Part shown: piece by piece, positions 1-5,133 of the stretch
How the letters are laid out: every line of letters begins with the position of its first letter
How positions within the stretch are numbered: the stretch's first letter is position 1
DNA from: Flavobacterium psychrophilum
Lineage (GTDB): Bacteria; Bacteroidota; Bacteroidia; Flavobacteriales; Flavobacteriaceae
Length of the DNA: 5,133 nt
Reading direction: 5' to 3'
Assembly (NCBI GenBank): GCA_945907225.1
Contig: CAMDSN010000124.1
Location: 1-5,133 of the forward strand
The notes under the pieces: model-generated
The model's input: the letters and a program-made list of their open reading frames with translations, nothing else
Told to the model about the DNA's origin: nothing
The model's database searches: none
Position numbers and translations under genes: made by a program

Positions 1-1299
1 GGCCCTGTAGTTATAGGATTATGCCTTTTAGCTGCGCCAATACTAATGGCCAGTCAAAACTGGGATGATCATAATCGCGCAGACAAATACACTGCACTTG
101 CAATGGCAAAAAACTACTTGAATTCGTGTGATAAAAATGCCATCTTATACACTATTGGAGATAACGATACATTTCCGCTTTGGTATGTTCAAGAAATTGA
201 AGGATACAGAACCGATGTAAAAATTGTCAATACCCAACTATTTATGACGGATTGGTATATTGATCAAATGAAATTTTTAACTAATAAAGCAGACGGACTT
301 CCAATTTCATTCAAGCATTCTGAATATGTTGGCGACAAATTGGATTATGTTGCGCATATTCCTAAAACAGATGCGCGTTGGAACATAAAAGACTTTATCG
401 ACTTTATTAAGAATCCAAAATCAACCCGGGAATTACCAAATGGTCAAACCATCCATTTTTATCCAACAAATAAAATAAGGATTCCTGTAAATAAAAATCA
501 AATTATAAAAAATAAAGTTGTTAATCCTAAGCATTATGATTCTATTGTTCCATTTATAGATATGGATATTAAAGGAGGTGCTATGTATAAAAATAGATTA
601 ATGATGCTTGATGTAATTGCAAACAATAATTGGGAAAGACCCATATATTTCACTGGGGGTAGTTTTGGGGATGACGATTACCTTTGGATGAAAAATTACC
701 TCCAATTAGATGGATTGGTATATAAGTTAGTTCCTTTAAAGACCGAAATAGATAAAGAAAATCGATACGACATGGGTAATATTGACAGTGAAAAGATGTA
801 TGACATTGTCATGTCTTGGGAATGGGGGAATGGTGAAAGCAATACCATATATCATGATCCAGAAACTAGAAAAAATAGCATTTCGTATAGAACTAATATG
901 GCGAGATTAGTTGAAACATTACTATTAGAAGGGAAAACTAAAAAAGCTGAAACTATTATTGAGTTAGCATTGTCCAAAATGCCAATAGATTATTATGGTT
1001 ATTATACAATGGTTGAGCCTTTTGCCGCTGCCTACTATAAACTTGGAGAGAAGAAAAAAGCGAGGGAAATCTTGAAAAAATTAATGAAAAAATACGAGGA
1101 TAATTTAACTTACTACTCAGGAATTAGCCACACAATTCAAAATGGGATAGGTTCAGATATCGTAACAGATATTGAAAGATATAGAAGTCTATTATTGGTC
1201 ATGAAAGACAATAAAGACTTAGGATTTTATTATAAATACAAACCTATTTTTAATTCTAAAGCTGAAAGATTTGCTAGATTTGGTATAGATTTAGAATAA
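1..1299 (+). CDS. DUF2723 (TMEM260-like / GT117) membrane protein, C-terminal part
   Basis: The frame is open from base 1 and gives 432 residues before TAA, so the start lies outside the window; the ATG at base 46 is internal. Residues 1-16 are hydrophobic and look like the end of the last membrane helix. A large soluble part follows, probably periplasmic. Landmarks I recognise from Bacteroidetes DUF2723 proteins are NWDDHNR (20-26), IGDNDTFPLWYVQ (52-64) and WERPIYFTGGSFGDDDYLW (211-229). Residues about 298-365 look like helical TPR-type repeats. Family members run to roughly 1,000 residues or more, with the glycosyltransferase-like, multi-helix domain at the N-terminus, which is missing here. 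The eukaryotic relative TMEM260 is a protein O-mannosyltransferase, so a role in protein or envelope glycosylation is a reasonable inference. The catalytic part cannot be judged from this fragment. Family assignment is confident; substrate is unknown. Confidence 0.88.
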   Translation, partial: GPVVIGLCLLAAPILMASQNWDDHNRADKYTALAMAKNYLNSCDKNAILYTIGDNDTFPLWYVQEIEGYRTDVKIVNTQLFMTDWYIDQMKFLTNKADGLPISFKHSEYVGDKLDYVAHIPKTDARWNIKDFIDFIKNPKSTRELPNGQTIHFYPTNKIRIPVNKNQIIKNKVVNPKHYDSIVPFIDMDIKGGAMYKNRLMMLDVIANNNWERPIYFTGGSFGDDDYLWMKNYLQLDGLVYKLVPLKTEIDKENRYDMGNIDSEKMYDIVMSWEWGNGESNTIYHDPETRKNSISYRTNMARLVETLLLEGKTKKAETIIELALSKMPIDYYGYYTMVEPFAAAYYKLGEKKKAREILKKLMKKYEDNLTYYSGISHTIQNGIGSDIVTDIERYRSLLLVMKDNKDLGFYYKYKPIFNSKAERFARFGIDLE

Positions 1300-1301
1300 T
1301 C

Positions 1302-1488
1302 TTAACCCGTTGGGTGTAATTAATCAAAATCTTTATTAATAGATTTTTTGCTGGAAATTTATATTCAATTAGAACAAAAATGTCAGTCTGAGCTTGTCGA
1401 AGACATTAAAAAGAATACATTTCGACAAGCTCAATGTGACAATTTATTATAAATTGGCTATATAAAATAATTACACCCAACGGGTTAA
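1302..1488. repeat. MITE-like non-coding element with 21-bp terminal inverted repeats
   Basis: Bases 1302-1322 are the exact reverse complement of bases 1468-1488 (21 of 21), bounding a 187-bp element. Each end repeat contains a small palindrome, ACCC-GTT-GGGT on the left and ACCC-AAC-GGGT on the right. The dinucleotide TC flanks both ends (1300-1301 and 1489-1490) and could be a 2-bp target duplication, though two bases could match by chance. The interior has no convincing reading frame and holds a second inverted repeat (1381-1441), so a transcript could fold into a long interrupted hairpin. The element starts two bases after the stop codon of the DUF2723 gene. It may be a miniature transposable element, a REP-like dispersed repeat, or a structured mRNA 3' end or terminator. 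No transposase is present in the window. Confidence 0.75.
1381..1441. repeat. Nested inverted repeat with GAGCTTGTCGAA core
   Basis: Bases 1381-1401 and 1421-1441 are inverted copies matching at 18 of 21 positions: TGTCA, three mismatches, then a perfect 13-bp TGAGCTTGTCGAA. The spacer is 19 nt (1402-1420). From memory, arms built on GAGCTTGTCGAA are common as dispersed intergenic repeats in Bacteroidetes and some other bacteria; I could not verify this here. The stem could form in RNA from either strand. No run of T follows directly, so it is not a standard intrinsic terminator. Confidence 0.7.
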
Positions 1489-1524
1489 TCTCATTAAAAA
1501 ATAAAATGTGAAAATGAATCTTAG

Positions 1525-1553
1525 TTTGAATCCTTTTCAGATTTTTATATTTA
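1525..1553 (+). promoter_or_regulatory. Candidate Bacteroidetes-type promoter for the deacetylase gene
   Basis: TTTG at 1525-1528 serves as a -33 element. It is followed after 17 nt by TATATTTA at 1546-1553, which matches the TAnnTTTG -7 consensus except for the last base. Transcription would begin near 1558-1562, leaving a leader of about ten bases before the ATG at 1571. It lies between the repeat element and the gene, so the deacetylase need not depend on read-through from the upstream gene. Confidence 0.4.
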
Positions 1554-1570
1554 TCTCAAAAGTTTACTAA

Positions 1571-2203
1571 ATGCGTTTTTGGTGTAAAACAAACTTTCTT
1601 TTTAAATTAATTTTTCCCAATTATATTTGGCATATTCCAAATAATAAAAGAAAAGTGTTTTTAACTTTTGACGATGGTCCAACTCCTGAATTAACAGAAT
1701 GGGTTTTGTCTGAATTAAAAAAATATGATGCTAAAGCCACTTTTTTTTGTATTGGTAACAACATAGAAAAGTACCCGGAAATTTTTCAAAAAATAATTCG
1801 TGACAACCATTCCATTGGCAATCATACATTCAATCATGTAAATGGATGGAAAACAAATTCTTCAAAATACTTAGAAAACGTAAAGCTTTGTGAAACACAA
1901 ATTTTAAATTTCTCCCCATCTCAATATCTCTTCAGACCACCGTATGGCAAGATAAAACCCTCACAATCTAAAATTTTAAGAATGTTGGGTTTTAAAATAA
2001 TTATGTGGGATATTTTGACTTATGATTTTGACAAAACCATTACACCTGAAAAATGCATGGAAAATATTGTAAAAAATATTGAAAATGGCAGTGTGATTGT
2101 TTTTCATGACAGCAAAAAAGCAGAGCAAAACCTTAAATATGTTTTACCAAAGACTTTAGCATTCCTAAATGAAAACGGATATGTTTGTTCGAAAATTGAT
2201 TAA
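1571..2203 (+). CDS. Polysaccharide deacetylase (NodB / carbohydrate esterase 4 family)
   Basis: This 210-residue protein carries all five NodB motifs. TFDDGP is at 32-37, with D34 the expected catalytic base and D35 a metal ligand. HTFNH is at 85-89, with H85 and H89 completing the metal site. RPPYG is at 122-126, MWDILTYDFD at 145-154, and FHDS at 178-181 with H179 the expected catalytic acid. The family removes N-acetyl groups from glycans such as peptidoglycan, chitin oligomers or exopolysaccharide; the substrate cannot be told from sequence. The N-terminus (3-20) is moderately hydrophobic and aromatic but is not a clear signal peptide, so location is uncertain. The protein is little more than the catalytic domain. 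The start is well fixed: an in-frame TAA lies immediately before the ATG, and the next internal Met falls after three of the motifs. No Shine-Dalgarno is visible. The gene converges on the thioredoxin-like gene, sharing four bases. Confidence 0.93.
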   Translation: MRFWCKTNFLFKLIFPNYIWHIPNNKRKVFLTFDDGPTPELTEWVLSELKKYDAKATFFCIGNNIEKYPEIFQKIIRDNHSIGNHTFNHVNGWKTNSSKYLENVKLCETQILNFSPSQYLFRPPYGKIKPSQSKILRMLGFKIIMWDILTYDFDKTITPEKCMENIVKNIENGSVIVFHDSKKAEQNLKYVLPKTLAFLNENGYVCSKID

Positions 2204-2496
2204 AGTTGCTCCTGAACTAGGCTAATAATTGTATTAGCATCTAATTCTCCAGACTGTCTCCAAACCATTTGCCCTTCTTTGTAAATCATAAGCGTTGGCA
2301 AACCTTTAATTCGCAAAGCGTCTGACAATTCTTGATTTTTATCTACATCAATTTTAATAACTTTTGCTTTGTCTCCAAGGGCAGCTGCTACATCTCTAAT
2401 GACAGGATGCATAGAGACTGAAGATTCATTCCACTCTGTGTAAAAGTCAATTAACACAGGCACTTGAGCATTAATTAATTCTCCAAATTTTGACAT
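2200..2496 (-). CDS. Thioredoxin-fold protein lacking the CXXC active site
   Basis: This 98-residue protein aligns along its whole length with thioredoxin. VLIDFYTEW (14-22) matches the strand before the active site and keeps the buried Asp (D17, like E. coli Asp26) and Trp (W22, like Trp31). GLPTL (65-69) keeps the cis-proline P67, and the final helix is present. The WCGPC position instead reads WNESS (22-26), replacing both cysteines with Asn23 and Ser26. There is no cysteine anywhere in the protein, so it cannot do thiol-disulfide exchange. A binding, chaperone-like or structural role is likely, probably in the cytoplasm because no signal peptide is visible. I recall similar cysteine-less short thioredoxins in flavobacteria but could not check. 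The ATG at 2496-2494 is preceded by an A/T-rich leader with no Shine-Dalgarno. The gene lies 74 bp downstream of the phosphoesterase gene on the same strand. Confidence 0.9.
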   Translation of the reverse strand: MSKFGELINAQVPVLIDFYTEWNESSVSMHPVIRDVAAALGDKAKVIKIDVDKNQELSDALRIKGLPTLMIYKEGQMVWRQSGELDANTIISLVQEQL

Positions 2497-2548
2497 AAAA
2501 CCAAAATATTTTTAGTTCTTTTTATTATTTAAAAGAAATAGTAAAGCA

Positions 2549-2582
2549 CAAATGTAGCATATTTAACTAATTATACTACAAT
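2549..2582 (-). promoter_or_regulatory. Candidate promoter for the thioredoxin-like gene
   Basis: Read on the minus strand, TACATTTG at 2556-2549 matches the Bacteroidetes -7 consensus TAnnTTTG at every fixed position. Upstream, ATTG at 2582-2579 is a possible -33 element with a spacer of 22 nt, at the long end of the usual range. The -33 element lies in the last codons of the phosphoesterase gene. Transcription would begin near 2542, giving a leader of about 45 nt. Confidence 0.5.
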
Positions 2583-3803
2583 TTTGCCTTTTTTTAGTTC
2601 AAAAACGGTAATTTCTGGCATAATTCCAACTCTGCCCGGATAGGCATGGAAACCAAATCCGCGGTTTACATACACATATCTGCCAAATTCTTCATATAAT
2701 CCTGCCCATTGTTTATAAATATATTTAACTAAACTCCATTTAAAATAACCCGGGATTTCAATACCAAACTGCATTCCGTGCGTATGTCCAGACAAAGTTA
2801 GTTGGAAATGTAAAGGATGTTTTTTTACAACATACTCCCAATGACTCGGATCGTGACTCATTAAGATTTTAAAATCGGTTGCGCTAAGCGAATTGGAAGC
2901 TTTTTCAATATCTCCGAATTCTCCGAATTTTTTTCCCCAATTTTCTACCCCAACTACAAAAATAGCTTCAGTCCCTTTTTGAATTTTCACATGTTCATTC
3001 AATAACAAGTTAAAATCTATTTGCCGATGTAAATCTTTTATTGCAGCAAAGTTATTCTCTTTCTCTTTTTGAGAATTCCAATTTAAATAGGACCCATAAT
3101 CATGATTTCCTAAAATTGAATGTTTTCCAAATTGATGATTCTTTATTCCTTTAAATATTGAAATCCAGGGAATCATTTCCTCAGCTTTTGCATTCACTAT
3201 ATCTCCAGTAAACAAAAACAAATCAGAATCTTGTTGGTTAATCAAATCAATTGCATATTTAATTTTGTCTTCGTTGTCAAAACTACCGCTGTGAATATCT
3301 GAAATTTGTGTGATTTTAAATCCTTCAAATGCATCAGGCAAATCGGGGAAAAATAAGGTTTGTCTTATTACTTTAAAATTGTATTTTCCAAGTGTCATCC
3401 CATAAATCAATGAGAGAAAAGGAACCGCTGCTAATCCAATTGCAATTTGACTTACAAATTTTCTACGCGCTGGTAAAAATCCTGAGGAGCTTTGGTGAGT
3501 AAAAAAAGTATATATTCCAGAAAACAGTCTAAAAACATCTTCCAAAAACATTACAAAAGTCAAGACCATTTTTGGAAGTAATACTAAAAGAAGTAGTCCA
3601 ATAGTCAATAAGGTTGATTTGGTTTGCCCTATACTTCTATCAAATTTTGAAAACTGATAGAATACAACCCCAATAGCAGCTAGAGATACTAAAATATAAA
3701 AAAATAAAACCCATTTTGACTTTGTTATTGTCTTGATTGTTTGAAAAGCATATAACTCAACAAATGCTATGATTACAAAAAGTATAATATATCGAAAACC
3801 CAT
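2571..3803 (-). CDS. Membrane-anchored calcineurin-like metallophosphoesterase (YkuE/LpxG-like)
   Basis: This 410-residue protein has an N-terminal membrane region and a C-terminal phosphoesterase domain. Hydrophobic segments lie at about 4-22, 31-50, 64-86 and 119-135. The catalytic domain (about 160-405) has the two-metal motifs in order: SDIH (168-171), FTGDIVN (198-204), LGNHDYG (231-237), SHDP (316-319) and SGHTHG (338-343). All expected Asp, Asn and His ligands are present, so it should be active. The closest groups I recognise are YkuE/YaeI-type phosphodiesterases and the chlamydial lipid A enzyme LpxG; action on a lipid or envelope phosphoester is inference. PARRKFVS (111-118) just before the fourth hydrophobic segment resembles a twin-arginine signal, which B. 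subtilis YkuE has at its N-terminus. The start is ATG at 3803-3801 after an A-rich stretch, with the membrane segment beginning at once. The gene is divergent from polA. Confidence 0.92.
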   Translation of the reverse strand: MGFRYIILFVIIAFVELYAFQTIKTITKSKWVLFFYILVSLAAIGVVFYQFSKFDRSIGQTKSTLLTIGLLLLVLLPKMVLTFVMFLEDVFRLFSGIYTFFTHQSSSGFLPARRKFVSQIAIGLAAVPFLSLIYGMTLGKYNFKVIRQTLFFPDLPDAFEGFKITQISDIHSGSFDNEDKIKYAIDLINQQDSDLFLFTGDIVNAKAEEMIPWISIFKGIKNHQFGKHSILGNHDYGSYLNWNSQKEKENNFAAIKDLHRQIDFNLLLNEHVKIQKGTEAIFVVGVENWGKKFGEFGDIEKASNSLSATDFKILMSHDPSHWEYVVKKHPLHFQLTLSGHTHGMQFGIEIPGYFKWSLVKYIYKQWAGLYEEFGRYVYVNRGFGFHAYPGRVGIMPEITVFELKKGKIVV

Positions 3804-3946
3804 TTTAATTAAATTTTGACAAATTAACGAAGAAAGTAAATATAATTTTGATTCTTACTTTCATTTTAACATGGATTTAATTTCTGTTACAAAAGAACCG
3901 TTCTTTTTTGAAAGTTTAACTATTTTTACATTTCAAAAAAAAACAA
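3804..3946. promoter_or_regulatory. Divergent intergenic region between phosphoesterase and polA
   Basis: This 143-bp region must hold the promoters of both flanking genes. For polA, TTTG at 3907-3910 followed after 16 nt by TACATTTC at 3927-3934 is a near match to the Bacteroidetes pattern, but the spacer is short and the leader would be only a few bases. For the minus-strand gene, TATATTTA at 3844-3837 resembles a -7 element, yet no TTTG lies at the right distance. GAAAGTAA (3832-3839) and TTACTTTC (3855-3862) form a perfect 8-bp inverted repeat with a 15-nt spacer, overlapping that -7-like site. An A-rich stretch (3935-3947) precedes the polA start in place of a Shine-Dalgarno. Confidence 0.35.
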
Positions 3947-5133
3947 ATGAATACTCAAAAACGTCTTTTCCTTCTTGATGCCTATGCCTTAATTTTTCGC
4001 GGGTATTATGCTTTCATTAAAAACCCTAGAATTAATTCGAAAGGAATGGATACATCAGCCATTATGGGATTTATGAATGCTTTAATGGATGTTATAAAAA
4101 GAGAAAAACCAGATCATTTGGCAGTTGCTTTCGACAAAGGAGGCAGTGATTATCGTTATGAAATGTATAAGGAGTATAAAGCCCATCGGGATGAAACACC
4201 CGAAGCAATTAAAATTGCCGTTCCCTACATTCAAGAACTTTTAAAAGCCATGCATATTCCAATTATTGAAAAAGCCGGATTTGAAGCTGATGACTTAATT
4301 GGAACCATAGCAAAACAAGCTGAAAAGGAAAATTTTAAAGTTTTTATGGTTACGCCTGATAAGGATTTTGCCCAATTGGTTTCTGAAAATATTTTTATGT
4401 ACAAACCAGCAAGAATGGGTAACGATATTGAAATATGGGGTATTCCTGAAGTGCTTGCTAAATTTGAAATAGAACACCCCGAACAAGTTATTGACTTTCT
4501 TGGTATGATGGGGGATTCTGCAGATAATATCCCAGGATTACCCGGAGTTGGTGAAGTAACTGCTAAAAAACTATTGAAAGAATTTGGCTCGATGGAAAAT
4601 CTTTTAGCAAATACCGATAAGCTCAAAGGTTCGATGAAAGATAAAATTGAAACAAATGCTGAATTGGGTATTTTGTCAAAAAAATTAGCTCGAATTCTGT
4701 TAGACTGCCCTGTAACGTTTGATGCAACTGATTTTGAACTTTCAAAACCAAATATCGAAAAGACAGATGCCCTATTCATGGAATTAGAATTTAGGCAAAT
4801 GAAAGCACAATTTGACAAATTATATGGAAATGAAAACTATGTTTTAGAACCTAATAATGAACAAGTAGATAACACTCAAACAACTAAAAAAACTACTGTT
4901 AAAAAATCAAATGAAGATCAATTTGATTTGTTCGGATTTTATGAAGATGACGATACTACCGACAAGACAACAAAATCAAATTTAGGGTACGCAACCATTG
5001 AAACAACCGAGCATTATTATCAAACAATTCAGGGTGAATTACCGGTGAAATTAGTAATGCAAAATTTACTAAATCAAACTTCTGTTTGTTTTGATACGGA
5101 GACTACAGGCTTAGACGCTTTACATGCTGAATT
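3947..5133 (+). CDS. polA: DNA polymerase I, N-terminal part (5' nuclease and start of 3'-5' exonuclease)
   Basis: The frame is open from ATG at 3947 to the right edge (395 complete codons plus two bases), so the gene is cut and the polymerase domain is not seen. The product fills gaps and removes RNA primers during Okazaki fragment processing and excision repair. Residues 1-290 form the 5' nuclease: LLDAYALIFRGYYAF (9-23) with metal ligand D11, AFDKGG (61-66) with D63, EADD (113-116), TPDKDFAQLV (136-145) with D138 and D140, and the helix-hairpin-helix GDSADNIPGLPGVG (189-202). An acidic, Thr/Lys-rich linker covers about 300-345 and contains QFDLF (325-329), which resembles a sliding-clamp binding motif. 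FDTETTGLD (382-390) is the first 3'-5' exonuclease motif with D383 and E385 intact, so proofreading is probably active, unlike Taq-type enzymes. This start gives the normal N-terminus for the family. No Shine-Dalgarno is visible. Confidence 0.96.
   Translation, partial: MNTQKRLFLLDAYALIFRGYYAFIKNPRINSKGMDTSAIMGFMNALMDVIKREKPDHLAVAFDKGGSDYRYEMYKEYKAHRDETPEAIKIAVPYIQELLKAMHIPIIEKAGFEADDLIGTIAKQAEKENFKVFMVTPDKDFAQLVSENIFMYKPARMGNDIEIWGIPEVLAKFEIEHPEQVIDFLGMMGDSADNIPGLPGVGEVTAKKLLKEFGSMENLLANTDKLKGSMKDKIETNAELGILSKKLARILLDCPVTFDATDFELSKPNIEKTDALFMELEFRQMKAQFDKLYGNENYVLEPNNEQVDNTQTTKKTTVKKSNEDQFDLFGFYEDDDTTDKTTKSNLGYATIETTEHYYQTIQGELPVKLVMQNLLNQTSVCFDTETTGLDALHAE

Noticed and set aside
46..48. ATG at 46 as the start of the first gene.
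   Set aside because: The frame is open back to base 1, and the residues before it form the end of a hydrophobic segment typical of the family. The gene is a truncated C-terminal part.
1302..1322. The ACCC-GTT-GGGT palindrome as an intrinsic terminator for the DUF2723 gene.
   Set aside because: The stem is only four pairs and is followed by mixed A/T rather than a T-run. The longer inverted symmetry explains the sequence better.
2221..2238. Hairpin GCTAATA-ATTG-TATTAGC just after the deacetylase stop, considered as a terminator.
   Set aside because: The 7-bp stem has only two G-C pairs, no T-run follows, and it lies within the coding end of the thioredoxin-like gene. It is probably chance.
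3804..3946. A small gene, riboswitch or RNA in the polA upstream region.
   Set aside because: No reading frame of useful length or conserved RNA structure is apparent; the sequence is A+T-rich and looks like a simple divergent promoter region.
4295..4486. A 63-codon open frame on the minus strand.
   Set aside because: It is another antisense shadow of polA, with no promoter and no recognisable domain.
4231..4818. A 195-codon open frame on the minus strand.
   Set aside because: It lies entirely antisense to polA, whose plus-strand frame carries clear nuclease motifs throughout. The antisense product shows no recognisable domain.

Overview
The window looks like ordinary chromosome from a member of the Bacteroidetes, most likely Flavobacteriaceae. 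It is strongly A+T-rich and its genes lack clear Shine-Dalgarno sequences, having A-rich stretches before the start codon instead. Several upstream regions carry matches to the Bacteroidetes promoter pattern TTTG...TAnnTTTG. The protein families also fit: a DUF2723/TMEM260-like membrane protein, a short NodB deacetylase and a DNA polymerase I of flavobacterial type. The organism is inferred from these features, not from a database match.

Layout. (1) Bases 1-1299, + strand: the C-terminal part of a DUF2723 family membrane protein, cut by the left edge. (2) Bases 1302-1488: a compact non-coding element with perfect 21-bp terminal inverted repeats and a second, imperfect inverted repeat nested inside. 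It begins two bases after the stop codon of the first gene. (3) Bases 1571-2203, + strand: a complete NodB-type polysaccharide deacetylase with its own candidate promoter. (4) Bases 2200-2496, - strand: a 98-residue thioredoxin-fold protein with no cysteines. It ends tail-to-tail on the deacetylase, and the two stop codons share one TTAA. (5) Bases 2571-3803, - strand: a membrane-anchored calcineurin-like metallophosphoesterase with an internal twin-arginine-like motif. (6) Bases 3804-3946: a divergent intergenic region. (7) Bases 3947-5133, + strand: the N-terminal part of DNA polymerase I (polA), with the 5' nuclease domain, an acidic linker containing a clamp-binding-like motif, and the first exonuclease motif. 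It is cut by the right edge.

Gene cooperation. Three genes (DUF2723 protein, deacetylase, metallophosphoesterase) plausibly act on the cell envelope, but they do not form one operon. The thioredoxin-like gene may be co-transcribed with the metallophosphoesterase and also has a good promoter of its own. polA is a separate housekeeping unit. I see no rRNA, tRNA, CRISPR array, transposase or phage gene, and no clear new multi-gene system. The most noteworthy items are the nested-repeat element, the redox-dead thioredoxin fold, the clamp-like motif in the PolA linker and the Tat-like motif inside the phosphoesterase.
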